Origin: Aspidiotus rigidus
Taxonomy: Eukaryota > Arthropoda > Insecta > Hemiptera > Diaspididae
DNA length: 64,000 nt
Assembly (NCBI GenBank): GCA_035079385.1
Contig: JAVHKY010000013.1
Coordinates: forward strand, 16,986,001 to 17,050,000
Direction of reading: 5' to 3'
Below, in pieces: positions 10,572 through 23,850 of this stretch (positions within the stretch are counted from its first letter, which is position 1; each line of letters starts with the position of its first letter). Position numbers and translations under genes: made by a program. A model generated the notes under the pieces. It made no database searches and was not told the DNA's origin. It worked only from the letters and a program-made list of their open reading frames with translations.

Positions 10572-13500
10572 TCACCAATGAGGAAATTTCTCCTTCAAAT
10601 TACAATGTGGGGTATCTTTGCACTTTGAAATTTTTGAAGCTAAATCAAAAAGTTCTTCCAATAAGCGGTATTCATCCTGTAAAAGTTCAGAGTACATAAT
10701 AAAATTTCCATCCTTGATGTGAAGATATTCCATCGACTCTGATGAATATGGCTGCCATATTATTTCGGTTGGTTCGAATCCATTCGGATCCCTAGTACAA
10801 CAATATAGAAATAATTATTGATTCCATTAAAAGAAAACTTCCTTACACAAAGAAATCGACAGCTATGAATTTATCTTATAATATGAAGACCAGTTATTAG
10901 CAAATATATTCACACCAGAATATTATAGGAGTATGAGGATATGACCGTTTTTCTACGTTTTGTCTGCAACATAAACTTCCGGACTGGATCAAACTCCAAT
11001 GCCGTACATCTATTATAAAATTGATGTTACCAACAAAATATTTGCTCAAATATGCTTACCCGAAAGCAGCAAAATTCGTCCACAAGTTTACCATCTGTTC
11101 AGAAACAACCAAATCTATTCCACTGATGACTGGCTTCATTGCCTCCGACCAATTAAAAAAGCTGATAAGTTCGTCGCCATGAATAGCGCCTACATGAAAA
11201 ATAAATCAACTTTTTACGAATACGTTCTTGAACTTTATTCCTCTCATTGTAAATAATTCCCGAGGAAGTGGGGATTCCTATTGGTTCTCCCTTAGGCTCG
11301 CTTATTTCAGAGGTGTTTATGTCTAAATTTGAGATTGATCTGTTTTTCCTCAGGCCAGGGGTTTTTGAGTCACGTTTATCATTAGCACAGGTACATAGAC
11401 GACGTTTTGTATGCGTGGATCGCTCCTACAGAACTCCCCAGTGAGTTCCTTGCATATTTGAATAGCCAATACGCTTCCATGAAATTCACTCTGGAAGTTG
11501 GTAGCTCATCAATAAACGTCTTGGATTCGTCCATCTCTGTTAGAGACGGCGTCAATGAGTAAGGAACGGTGGCAATCAAGCACCCGGCCAGAGTGAATCA
11601 GGTCAGGTTGGACATTGACCTCATGCCTACTAGAAAGTGCCTGTACTCTACCTCCTCCCTTCCTAGGGATTTACACATAGATGGTGGAAAATGTTGGATT
11701 AGACTTCCTTTCCTAGGCAAGTATTCCTTGCAATTGGGCCGTGTCCTCCACCCTCTTGGTTTCCGGCAGTGTAAAGTCTATTTCTTAAATAAAAGGACCC
11801 CATTCCTACGGCCGAGAAGAGTGGTGAATTCATCATAGCCTGCAATAGTTTCCCTGGAGTCTATAATTATAAAGATGACTGGTCGTCAGCTTCAAATTGG
11901 AGTGGCTGAGCATAAAAAAGCGTAGGACCAGGGTAACTTGAGTGAGTCGGCCTTTGCCGATCATTTAATCTAAAGTGCGGCCACAGGTTCAAAGAGGGGT
12001 CTGAAGCCCTCCTGCAAAGGGAAAAGTTCGTGTTTTAAACGTATGCCCCTCGAAAATATTGAAATTATTCGACACCGGAATAAGGAAGACATCACCGTTT
12101 CAAACAGGTGCATTCCGGACGAGGGGTTGATTGAATTAGTCTTTGAGAATGATTCACATTTCGATGACTCGCTGGTTCAATCATGATCTTCGTTGATTTC
12201 CTTTGTCTTCTGGTCAAGGGTTCAGTCGCTTCCTTTCGTTCATGCTTTGAAGATGGATGTTTAAGCGAAAGCACTCGGTGGCTGTATTTCACTACTCTTT
12301 TGACTGCATTACCTCCTTATATTTTCTTCATCCATTTAATAAGGAACATATATTTCACTTCCCTCCCCATTTCTAAATTTTCTACTCAAAATTTGCGAGA
12401 AAAAGAAATTTTATTGAAATTAGATCATCTTCTCTTCGATTTCTCTCAAAGTCACTCCAAGATCATATGATTCCGTTCGAACTTTTAGACCTAAGGGTAG
12501 GGAAATGTGAAACCATTTTCTCAACCTTAATCATAATGCAGAAGGAAAGGGGTCATTGAGAATTAACTCGTCATATCCGTAATTTTTTCTGCAGCTCACT
12601 TCTGTGTGTAAGACATTGAAACTTACCGAAGTCCATCTCAAGGGGAAATTTACCATGCAGCCTACTGAATGATTGTTCATTTCGGTGCGCGTAGTAATAA
12701 GCGTATTTTGTTCCTTGGTAGAGGCTGAAATACGATTTCAATGGTGGTAAGTACACCAGATTGAGCATCTAGAAAATCACGAATATATGGTTGCATAAGA
12801 AACAAATCTTCACATTGACTTCCACTCTTAAATTTAGGATAAAAATTATGACTTTCAATTCAAAAAAAAAAAAATTTATGATGATGACTTTGACTATCGT
12901 TCTAAATTCGGACTTTCTACTCTTACATTGTCAAGATAAATAAAGAAATTCATTATACTTTGGCAAATTTCAAGGGGTGTTGCTCGATATCTTCTGTCCC
13001 GAAATAATATTCTTTCAATCGATCGGCCATCGGTTTGAAATCGACAGCTTCATCAATATCATCGGATAGGAAGAGCATCGGAAAATATCTGTCATATTCG
13101 GAGGCCAGTTGTTTCTTCACTTGTCCATCGAACCCATAATAGTTGACTAACAATACAAATAATTTTAAGTTTTGAACTAGCGAACTTCCCATGACTAATA
13201 ACCTCATTCTATATACGAGTAGAAATAAATAGGTACTAACAAATAGCACCCATTCCTCCTTCGTCCGAATTGATGCCGATAATCCAAGGTATATTAGTGC
13301 GTCTACCCATAAACTTTTCGGGTGTATCCACCAGAAACGACCTAGGACTCATCTCGTCTTCGATAACTGGCCCGAATGGATACAGAGGTATTATTGTCCC
13401 CAAAATCTGTCGGCAGAAGTTATGTGCGTCAATTTAGGTTCGATTTTTTCCATTCGAGTAAATAATAAACTATGAAGCTAAAATCTAAAATCATCATCTT

Positions 13501-15988
13501 GTCCAGCGGCTTCGAGAATTCGCTTCGTGTCTTTCATCTAAGCTATATTGTAGTGATCGAAGGAAGAGGATCAGGATCATAAAACAACAAAAGAAACATA
13601 GAATTTTATTCCTTTTCTCTTGAAGTGAGGAGGTTGATTTTTTATTTAGTTCTTGTACCTACGAATTGAGTAGGCCATAGCGTGATCCTCGGAGCAAGCG
13701 TTTCTCTCGCGTTCGATGATATACCAACAAATCAAGGAACTTCGCACTTTCACTAATAAATGGATTTACTCACATTATACAAATCATTCTCCATAATCAA
13801 AATGTTGGCTGGAACAGTTTTCAAACAAGTAATCATGTTCTCTGGATCGCCGTGGCACCCTACATGTTTGAGAACTTTTACTAGCCTTCTGCGCGCAATT
13901 CGACCCGGTATTATAGGATTCAGTGGGACGCTCTGTGAGATGGAGCGATGAAAGAGTCCTGAATTCAACGCTTTAATTATAAGTCTACATCAGCATAATA
14001 TTACCAAATAAACTAATGTTCGCGTTCTCACCAATTGTGAGAGGAGAGATCATCGCGAGAGCCGTTGTAATGCCACCGCTGCTTCCACCTAAAATCGTCA
14101 CACAATTTTTGTCACCGTTGAAGAACGGGATATTCTGCTGAGTCCATTCCAAAACCGCGACAAAATCCTTCAGGCCGTAATTTCCTGGTAACCTGCGGTC
14201 CCCTGAACTGAGAAAGCCTAAAAAAACAATATCGTCCGATAGTTAATTACTATAAAGGCGTCGGCTACCATCCACTGTATCTGGAATACACTTGAGGTGA
14301 TTATGCATAACCAAAAGAAATTTATCAAAATTATTTCTTGGGTGGGGTTCAGAGGATGAGGAGATGTAATCCCACCTGTGAAGAGATTATCCAGTGCAAA
14401 CCTAATTCACTCCCTGATCACCATTTGATTAAACCTCACGTTTTGAAAAGTTGTCTATACATGTTTACTGTTCGAGTCCGTTATAATTATAGATAGTTGG
14501 AATTCTGATAAGAATATCAAAACCTCGACAAAAACTTGTTTTTATATGCGCAATTGTGACGTTTTGAGAGGTGACCTTTGCGTTTTGAGTACACAAACCT
14601 GTTTCATGGGAGACTTCTTCAGGAAAATTTCAACGGTTCGCCGTCACACTAGAATTTCTTCGGGAAAACTTCGTTTTGATTTACATCAGACTTGGAATAT
14701 TTTCAATCATTGAGCTATAAGGTACGTTTATGATGAGGGAAAACTTCTTCGAGAAAATGTCCTTCCGAGCAATTTAAAAACTAAGAAAAACTTCGACCTT
14801 TAAGCTATAAATTTATACCAGGACGGCAACTTGTAAAAATTCCGACCATCGAGCCACATATTTATGAAGTATAGAAGATGGGAAGGATAAGAGGAGAGAG
14901 ACTTGGAAGAAATTGCCTCCAACTTTCGACCTATTCAGAGGGGTGTCGAAGCTATAAGAAAAGTTAGGCTAGGTGAGAAACATTTGGTAAACTGCGTGAG
15001 GGGTGAAGAGTTTCTGCTCTCGAACAAATTCAACCCACGTCAGTGTTGGAAATTTTCTATGTATTGCATTTACTTCTACGAGAATCTCTCAGTCGCCCAA
15101 GTTTTCACCGACATTTGATCGCGATTAAAATACGAAAAATTTGAAGTAAATTACCCAATACGCCGAGGCGGTAGTTAAAGGTAACCAGAACCACATCCCG
15201 ATCCATGAAATATTGTGGACCGTATCTTGTTGGTGAACTGCTGCCGTACATAAATTTTCCCCCGTGTACGAAAACGATTACGGGTAGAGGCGTTGGGCTG
15301 ATCAGCTGAAGAAAAAAGACGAATTTTAGAGCAATAAAATCAACTTCTGCCAAAGGGCTGTCAAAAGTTTAACTGAACAATGCAAGAAATTCCTTAGAAG
15401 ACAAGAGAGCTGTCACTGGCTATTCGTAAAAATAGAAGATCCCAGCTTCGACGAGCATTATTTACTAGAAATTTTGCATATTTGAAATCTGGCGGTGGCT
15501 GTAAGATAATAATAAATAATTCACGTGCACCCCTCGATTGGCGAGCTTTCAATTCCATGCTACTTACGAGAGAAGCAAAGCTATTTGGTTGGGTCAACTC
15601 ACTTTTGGTGTGTACACGTTTAAATACAAGCAATCTTCTTGGCCATAAGTAACGTTTCCTTCGACTGACAAGCAAGGGGATGCTGGCACGGTACAATTCT
15701 TAACTCCACTCCAAGGATTCGGCGGTACAGGATTCTAAAATACTTTATCACGTCAGAGACACGATACAAAGATGACTAAGCAGTATTTTAACTTAGGTGT
15801 ACCTCGAATCTAAGATTTTCTAACGGCGGTTGAGCATAAGGAATTCCGTAGAACGCGAAAAATTGCCGTCCTCCTCTGCTTTTCTCCATGATTCCTTGAC
15901 ATTCGCCGAGAGGGGTAGAGCTAGTGACGATATGTTTCGATTCAATTGCGGAAAACATTGCAAGCAAAATAATCACAAGAAATGCCAT
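10572..15988 (-). CDS. Carboxylesterase (copy A, downstream)
   Basis: Ten exons close in frame to 561 residues: 15,988-15,803; 15,734-15,603; 15,305-15,155; 14,217-14,032; 13,958-13,774; 13,406-13,241; 13,146-12,959; 12,768-12,627; 11,189-11,060; 10,791-10,572. Every intron is GT-AG. Residues 1 to about 17 are a signal peptide (MAFLVIILLAMFSAIES). The type-B carboxylesterase core is complete: FFAFYGIPYAQPP, EDCLYLNVYTP, oxyanion loop VHGG (120-122), NYRLGVLG, GNYGLKD, nucleophile Ser202 in G-G-S-S-G-G, acid Glu329 in NSDEGG, and His449 in GAIHGDE. The elbow normally reads GESAGG, so Glu and Ala are replaced but G-x-S-x-G stands. It should hydrolyse carboxylic esters in the secretory route or outside the cell; substrate unknown. 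The start at 15,988 matches the paralogue's exon 1 length exactly (186 nt). An AG just upstream (about 16,007) may end a 5' UTR intron. ATTAAA on the minus strand near 10,540 may be the poly(A) signal. Confidence 0.9.
11250..12350 (+). mobile_element. Penelope-like element remnant (RT + GIY-YIG)
   Basis: Lying in intron 8 of esterase A, on the opposite strand, this shows the end of a Penelope-type polymerase in several frames. Seen in order are IGSPLGSLISEVFMSKFE (about 11,274), RYIDDVLYAW (the Y-x-D-D catalytic box, about 11,392), the SINVLD segment, then LGRVLHPLGF, KDPIPTAEKSG, and the GIY-YIG core MTGRQLQIGVAEHKK (about 11,874) followed by SESAFADH. Frameshifts and stops break it throughout, so it is dead. 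Its 3' tail (12,130-12,350) matches the minus-strand copy at 6.06-6.3 kb. The 5' part of the polymerase is absent. Confidence 0.85.
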
Positions 15989-16048
15989 TGCGCCGAGTAT
16001 TAGGATGCTGCAATAATGAGATAGGTACGTTTCGCTAGCATAAGACAA

Positions 16049-17446
16049 ACACGATTGATATTAAACCACCTTAGTAGCTATTTGAAAGACGTTAAACATT
16101 TATCTAATGACGGTGAACTTTAGCTTAGCAGTCGTAAACAAGTGGACGTATCTTATTGGATGCTTGAATTTACGTAAATGGCGAAATATAACTTCTCAAT
16201 AACAAAGATTAACTTTACAGAATAGAGATAAGAGAGTCCGTTCGAGGTATTTTTATTCTACGCTTCGATCATATTTTCTAACGCAGGACGTCAAACGCTA
16301 TCGGATTCCGAGAATTAATTATTTTTTTCTTCATAATTCTTAAAGATTTTTCATCGAGTGTTGCAACAGAAGCGAATACAGTTTCTTCTTTATAGACATA
16401 GAAAAGATTGCTTGATGGTCGAAATTTTTCAAGTCTGGCTCAATCCATCTGAAACCACAATTTGCCAGAACGACAAAACTGCCATGAAAGAGGTTACCTG
16501 TCAGATAAAACGTAAGACTCGGGAATTACACCTAATTAAAAAAATTTTCTCATATAGGAGATGTTTGGGGCCTCGGTCATTTTAGAATCGCGAAGAGATG
16601 AAAAAAAATTAGCGCTCTTTCCTCACAAACATTTTTGTTAGACATGCGGATGGCACTTGTAGCAATTTTTAGGCAATCGGCACTACTTGCGCTCTGTTGT
16701 CAGAGAAGCCGGCTATTCACGAATTTTCAGCGAAGAAAATACAGCATAAGTGTCGAATTAAAACAATAAGATGTGAATTTGTACGGAACGCATAATTGAT
16801 AGAACACCTGATTGTTTGCACGTTTCTGATTCGATGAAAGACGCCTTCGTGTAATGCGTTGTATTGAAGCCAAATTTTTGACTCCGGTTTTTCAGATACC
16901 GCTTAAACTTCCAGTTACCGGTTTCCGTGAAAGTTCAGCTGCCTGGGGACTATAGAGCAAAACTATGCGGAAGTTCAAGCTTAAGAGAATCGATCAGAGA
17001 AACTAATGCTTTGTTCGAGGACTCAATGACACCGATTCTGCAGATTATTTATAAATTGGTTGAGTGACACCCGTCATTGATTGATTGCTTTTGCACAGAC
17101 TTAAATGAAGCCAGACTTGCAATTCAGGGCAGCTATGACATAAGAAAATTGGTCTATAGTCTTGAAAACTTCGTTCGAACGAAGTATGGGCCTAGAAGAG
17201 ATGCTCTTTCTCTTTTTCGGATTATTGTATCAAAGTGATTACGCACTATCATGAGAAAAGACGTAAAAAAAACTTCGCAATTTTTAGCATTCTTTCATTT
17301 CTTTTGATTTAAAGAATTAGGTAAATACAATCTTATCGCCAATTTGACCTTAGAATGTATAAAAATACAACAATTTTCATAGGAAGAAATAATTGTTGAT
17401 GTCATAGAATAATTAAAAAACAAAAAAACGGCGGATAATTCACTAA
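16049..17446. other. Intergenic between the two esterases
   Basis: This 1.4-kb spacer carries the upstream region of esterase A and the 3' flank of esterase B. No coding exon, RNA gene or clear transposon was recognised. No strong TATA box stands out at a fixed distance from the esterase A start, probably because a 5' UTR intron moves the promoter upstream. Confidence 0.5.
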
Positions 17447-20400
17447 TTATAATTCATCTCCAATTTTGCCTACAAGAGAATATAGTTCGTCTAAGAATTC
17501 GTACTCCTCCACCAGGAGACCTTCCATCATTTCAAGTAGACCGTTTCCTATACGAAGATATTCGATCCATTGTGAAGTAGAAGGTGTCCAAACGTTTTCC
17601 TCAGTCCAATTCGGGTCTCTACATGCAAATAATCGAAAGGAAAATACATTATTGTTTTTTCAATTTCATAAAATTATAAGTTGAAAAAAAAATAATAAAT
17701 AAATGAATAAAGGCTGTTACGTTCGCGTTGTCCAATTACAGTACCCTGGAAGGAACTGAACGTATAACCCCAATCCTGCTCATGACACGTCACTCAAAAA
17801 AATTTTCTCAAATGTGTTTGACGTCGTAAAAAAATATGCATGAAATTTAAGGAGAACATTGACCACTTTTATAATTGAATTTAAGAAAACCAAAAAAATC
17901 ACCCGTTATAGATGAAATTTGTCCATAGATCCAACATTTGCTCGGATACCACCAAATCCAATCCTTCCGTGACGGGTTTGATTACTTCCGACCAATTAAA
18001 TAAGCTGATCAACTCGTCTCCGTGAATAACACCTGTATAAAAAGTGAAAATTATCCTTCTGTATACATACATGTACATGGTCTTTAAGCTAATTGAACCT
18101 TCAACAAATCCCTTAATCCTGTTTATTCAGAAACTTCTCTAGTGAAGAAGTCGTGTTTCCTGGTCCAGAATCAGCTCCCTTTTCCCCTGGACCTCCACTT
18201 TTCCAATAATATATTATAAAACTCACCAGGAAATTTTTCTATAACCTTCGCTAAACCCAACAATCCCAAAATCATATCAGATTCACTCAATGACCCATCT
18301 TTCCGTTTATCTAGTATTGTGACCCTTGCTCAGTCACGGAGCTCAGAAGAAAATAATGACTCGATGCTCACCGAAATCTAAATCGGGGTCTGGATTACCA
18401 TATGACTCGCTGAATGATTCCTCGTTTCTATGAGCATAATAGTAGACGTATTTTGGACCTCTGTACAACTGCAAATATCTTTTCAATACAGGTAAGAAGA
18501 TTAAATCCAGCATCTACAGAACCAAAAGTAGTCTTTAATAAGGAAGCGCCTCCTGTTTATAAAATTAATTTTTGCTCAACTTTCTTACTTTTGCATAGCA
18601 GATCGGACAATTTTCGATATCTGCAGGCCCGAAGTAACGTTCTTTCAACCGGTGAGCAATTTCCTTAAATGCTGTCGTTTCTTCGTAATCATCCCTAAAA
18701 ATTATCGCGGGAAATACCTTTTCAAAATTCGCCGCTAGTTCGTAAGGTGATTCAAGATTCCCATAATATGTGTCTGCAACAAGAGTGAATTAAACGCGCA
18801 CTGATCTTTTTTCACATAAAGATTTTTCAAAATAATACAGTAATCTTACATATTGCATTCATGCCACCCTCATCCGAATTAATACCAATAATCCACGGTA
18901 TATCTGAATTCCTCGATAATAACCTATCCATGGTATCCACTAGGAATGCTCCGGGATTTTTCTCATTCTCAATAACTAGTCCGAGGGGGAATTTCGGGTA
19001 AAAAGCGAAATTTTCTTTAGTCAACATTTCCGCGGGCAAATCTTTCAAGCAGGACACAATATCTGCTGGATCTCCTCTGCATCCGAGTCTTTCCGCGAGA
19101 TGCAACGCGTGACGTCGAGCGACTCCGCCGCGCATAATGCGATCCGGTGGTACACTGTGAGAGATACACCGGTGGAACAAACCTGAAATTGGTTTTTGGT
19201 TTAAAATTTTCTTTCTCGACGCTCGTATTTCGGTTAATTCGGGATCCTACCTTTTGTAAGTGGTGATATAAGCGCGAACGCGGTCGTAGCACCTCCGCTG
19301 CTTCCTCCAGCTATAGTCACCTTATTTGGATCTCCGTTGAACGTGTGGATATGCTCTTGAATCCATCTTAAAACGGCCGCAAAATCTTTTAGGCCGTAAT
19401 TACCTGGGAGATGTTCATCCTCGAGACTGAGAAAACCTGAAACAGATCGGCTTGGAAGATTAGAGGAGAAGTAGGTCTCTTCGTACGAAGACAGAGGCCG
19501 GTATGCCCATTAGAGCGTGTCCTTAACGAGAAGAAGAAAGGTATCCTGTACATTCATCGACTCTGTAATGTCTGTAGTGTTGAAAAGAAAGAGAGCGCTT
19601 TGGGTTAGGCTATTGTTCTTTCATGAAAAGATAACGTTTCTCTCTCAATAGAGTTCGAATGAAGAAATACCCATACCTTGGGCCCAAAACTGTTCTTATT
19701 CTCTCACCTCTCCTTTCCATTCATCACAGTCGAAATTTTCCCAAGTCTAGAATTACCAATCTCTAATTCGATGCATCGTACGAACTTGAAAACTACGATT
19801 ACTTTTTTTGAACCCTCGTTTCTTGACATGAATCAAAGAATAGGTAGCTCCTTTGCTCTTTTTAATCATAAGAAATGTCCGTGACGAAGACGTCGGCTTC
19901 ATTCTTTTTATTCAGTCTCACCTCATTTTATAGGCTACCCCTCCTCCCTTTGTCGGGTCGTTTCGGCCATTCTGATGATTCATCTATTCAAAAGTTCATC
20001 CTTTGTTCAAAAATCGTCATAACGTAACAACTCCGTGTTACTCTTTAAAACCATTTTCTTTACTAATTATACCCTGTCTTGAGCTGGTTGACTAAAATTA
20101 ACTACGTACGCATGTGGAATAAAGTTTTTATCCAATTTAAGAGGGACAGAAAGTATAACTGTTTTCAAAAATTGACCATATCAGAAAAATTCATGCTTCG
20201 AAAAAAAAGAGAGACCATTATAAAATTTGTCGTGGTAACAGGGCATTCGCAAGCTTCGCGGACCAAAGGAAAAAAGTTTGTCTTATTTTTGTAATCCAGA
20301 AAAATTCTTATGATATCTGACCTATATAAATTCTTCCAACTTGGGTTGATGACGTAATCCTCAAGTCCTGTTCTTAAGTTCCTCCTCATTTAGGTATAAG

Positions 20401-21691
20401 TATAACTCGAGGGTCGAAAATATTCCAAGTTTCTGGGTATTTCTCCCGAAACGATGACGTCAGAAAAGTCGGACGTGTTGTTCGCGCTCGAGCTCGCGGG
20501 CGTTTCTTGATGAAACGGATATAGGTTCCTTTTTTGACATCAACAATGACAGCAGACAAAATTTTCTTTAAAGGTCATTTTTTTCCGAACCCTGTGGTCC
20601 GTAGGGCATTGTTGTAAGCCAAAAACTTTTTGCTACAGAAAGTAAGGGTGTATTCATTCATGAGTTTCATATGGGTGCCTCATGGGAAACGACTCCTGAA
20701 AACTTCTGAAATTATGTTTTCAATAACACAGGACGTCCTCAATGAAACTAATGCGGTTAACTAATAATGCTTCGAGAGAATTGTAAGTAGATAAGTACGA
20801 TTCTAGGAAAATTTCCCTTTCATCAGCGTCTCCCCTAGAGGCAAGTACAACCCTCGTACATTAATTTTGATCGAAAATCGCATACTAAGAACATGAAGTT
20901 ACGATACACTTACCCAGCACGCCAAGACGGTAGTTAAATGTAATCACAATAACATCTCTATCCATAAAGTAATGTGGTCCATATCGACTTGGTGAGCTGT
21001 TACCGAACATAAATCTGCCTCCATACACGAATACGAGTACAGGCAATGGTTCTGGGCTTATTAACTAAGGGAAAAATACAAGTGCTTGAATACAAATTCA
21101 ATGTGAAAAGCTGAAGATAGGTTTTTAGAAATGGATCAAAATAAAATGCACAACAAAGGGTAAAATCATTCATCAAAAGAGAGAAAGTGAAAATAGGGTC
21201 GCAAACTTTAGTTCTCCGAGGTTGAGAATGGGTAATTGAGAAAGCTCTGATATTTCGAGTGAAGTATGAAGAAATTAGCGAGCTCACTTGAGGCGTGTAC
21301 AGGTTCAAATATAGGCAATCTTCTTGACCGAACATATCAATTCCTCTTTCTATGGATAAACACGGCGACGTTGGAACCGTGCAGTTTCTTACTCCTTCCC
21401 ACGGTTCGGGGGGTATAGGATCCTGGAACATCAGACCACGTTAGAATAGCACGACTCGATAACCTTCAATATTATAGCATACTTAGGTATACATCATTCT
21501 CTCACTTCAAATCGAAATTCGCCTATAGGTGCTTCGGCGTATGGGATACCATAGAATGCAAAAAACTGTCGTTCGGCTCGGCTTATTTCGATCCGTCCTT
21601 CAATTTCACCGAGGTTAGTATTCACAATTACTCGGTGCGCGCTGATTAAAGTAATTATTCCAAAAAGAAAACCAACTATTCGCATCACCAT
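17447..21691 (-). CDS. Carboxylesterase (copy B, upstream)
   Basis: Nine exons close in frame to 539 residues: 21,691-21,506; 21,422-21,288; 21,064-20,914; 19,436-19,251; 19,182-18,850; 18,773-18,589; 18,513-18,372; 18,032-17,903; 17,618-17,447. Exons 1, 3, 4, 7 and 8 equal the matching exons of copy A in length, and all shared introns have the same phase, so the two are tandem duplicates. Exon 5 here corresponds to exons 5+6 of copy A, without the intron. Signal peptide: MVMRIVGFLFGIITLISA. Catalytic set: Ser203 in G-G-S-S-G-G, Glu324 in NSDEGG, His443 in GVIHGDE. The oxyanion loop reads VYGG (Tyr121) where VHGG is usual and where copy A keeps His. The triad is intact, so activity is likely, perhaps with altered specificity. 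A TATA-like TTTATAT lies on the minus strand near 21,770-21,777. Promoter placement is uncertain. Confidence 0.9.
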
Positions 21692-23519
21692 TTTTGCTAT
21701 ATTATATAAACTAACCCGAACGCGAATGAATCAGAACACTAATATTCATCTCCGATGTGTGGAAACGTATGATATAAAAGTGAATTTATCGAGAACTCGC
21801 GAAGACTGAGGCTGTTATTTTAAAATTACGCAAGTGTACATATTTATTCTACGGAATACTCCAAAGTTCAACTTGATAAGGCAGAAAGAGTGAAAAACAA
21901 GACTTTAATGTACCTACTAGTGCACGTGCAAACAATATAGAAAGAATATTGTACCTACGTACAAATCCCGACGTATCTGAATGGCTAGCATCGAGAATTA
22001 TCTCGATAGAATGAGTCCACTGATAATATGAAAAATTATATAAAAACCTACGGAAAAATACTCAGTATTGTCAGCTTCCTCTTTTTTTATATTGATCAAA
22101 TCGAGTCGAGCTGGCGGTTTGAAAACAAGAACTATTTTGATCATGATAACGACCAGCGGAAAATAAAAAGCGATTCAGGGATACTCGGAATTCAACTCAA
22201 AATTTTGCATTTAACTTTATATGTGTAAACGAAAAAAGTCGGAGAATTTTGCTTTTCCTTCGGAAAATTTTGGTACTCTCGAGTCTTTTTCGTTGAGGTA
22301 TGGGCCAAGGATTTGTCGGTATAAATTTTGATAATCCATTATACGCTGTAAATTATTTAGGGCATTCAAATTATTATGTCTATAGACGTGCCATGTAGAT
22401 TTTGTGACGGCGGGATTCTCGGTCTGATGAATGGTTTCAATTGGGCTAATTTTTTCGATGGGATTTGATTTTACCGGAGTGTGATTCATTCGTCCGTAAT
22501 TTTGAGAGGAAGGTGTAAGTGAGATAATTTTTAGCGGCCAGAAGACGAGAGTTGATTCATGTTTTGTGGAAGTTTTGACGGCTAAATCGACTTTTTCATT
22601 ACCTTGGACCCCCGTGTGGCTGGGGACCTAGATGAGAGTTATGTCATACTGAATGATTGACAGGGTTATGAAGAGAGAATGGAAGTGTGAGTATACATTG
22701 TTAATTACCGTTAAGGTAGATAAGGAGTGGCGATCATCGTGGGAAAGGGAGGGTTAGTATTGTTCCTAAGCATAAAAAGAAAGCTTGAACTTTGTGCATT
22801 AAAATTGATACGACCGATAAAAAAAGATTTTGAATGACCTGGCTTTCGATTTTTGGCATATCTGTAAAAGGACGGAAAAAGGGTAGTGTTGGGAAGAGAG
22901 TCAAGTATTTTTAAAAACGACGGCTTTCTTATCGATGTTAAACGAGGAACGCAGGGAACCTGATCTATGGATTGAAAAATAATACACGATAAGACCCGTA
23001 TTAGGATGGTCCCTTCAAGTAACTAAACATGCAATGCTTTATACACGTACAATTGGCTTAGCCCTTCAATGAGCCTTATATACGAATAAGTCTCCCCCCT
23101 ATCATATATAGCTCGAGAGTTGAAATTTCTCCAAGTTTTTGACCGGACGGCGCACGGCAAATTTTTAAAACCCCCCATAGAACAGTTCCTTATTAAAAGA
23201 GGAAGCAACGAATTGTGGGGTTGGTTGATTTTAACAGGCAACCTGTTTTATCGGGGAGGTTTTCGGATAAAATATCCGCCGTCCAGCCCGCCGGCACCCT
23301 CAACGTCGCTTAGAGGTCGACCTCCTATAACGTATATAGCTCGGAGGTCAACATTTTTTAAAGTCCTTCTCCTACCATATATATCTCCAAAGACCAAGCC
23401 TGTGACATCACAATATGACGACGTCATACATTTTTCAGATTCCACATGCCCCATAAAAGCGGTTCCCTGCCACCCCTTGTTCAACTCCGTAAAGAAACCT
23501 GTGAGTTTTGTTTTCTTTG

Positions 23520-23850
23520 TTAGCGGGGAACCCGCTATCCATTTTGTTAGGTGATTACATCCTCAGAAAACGTCCGCGTCCGCGAAGTTAGTAACCTAAG
23601 GTTAGGTTAGGTTACGGTTTCGAGCTATATATGATAGGAGGGGGACTTCGAAGAATTTCAAGTCTCGAGCTATATATAATAGGGGGAGGGGGGACTTGGA
23701 AGAATTTTGACTTTCGAGCTACCGTCCGCCGTCCGCCGTCCAACCAAAAACTTAGAAAAATTTTGATTTCGATTTGAATTATATGACAAGATTATCAACT
23801 CAGTTCCACACCACCTGAGAGGTCGAGTTAAGGAATATTTTTTTTTTTTT
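23520..23850 (+). mobile_element. Helentron-like element, copy without 3' end
   Basis: The start TTAGCGGGGAACCCGC and the following 60 bases match the complete copy at 28,198 almost base for base. The interior segment ending GAGGTCGAGTTAAGGAAT (about 23,827-23,845) also matches that copy. Similarity stops there at a T run, so the 3' inverted repeat and hairpin are absent. It lies within the 1.5-kb inverted-repeat unit, giving a third nesting level. Confidence 0.6.
23598..23624 (+). repeat. Short TTAGG run inside Helentron-like copy
   Basis: GGTTAGGTTAGGTTA here, and again at about 28,263-28,277 in the complete copy, is the arthropod telomeric motif in two to three units. Because it is at the same place in both copies, it is part of the element and not an independent telomere scar. 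Confidence 0.6.

Noticed and set aside
10999..11256. Plus-strand open frame of 85 codons
   Set aside because: It is the reverse strand of esterase A exon 9, whose minus-strand reading carries the catalytic His motif.
23120..23554. Plus-strand open frame of 144 codons rich in Pro/Ser
   Set aside because: It is made of minisatellite and inverted-repeat element sequence with no domain; the open frame is a by-product of the repeats.
23598..23624. Interstitial telomere or chromosome fusion scar
   Set aside because: Only two to three TTAGG units, found at the same place in two element copies, so it belongs to the element.
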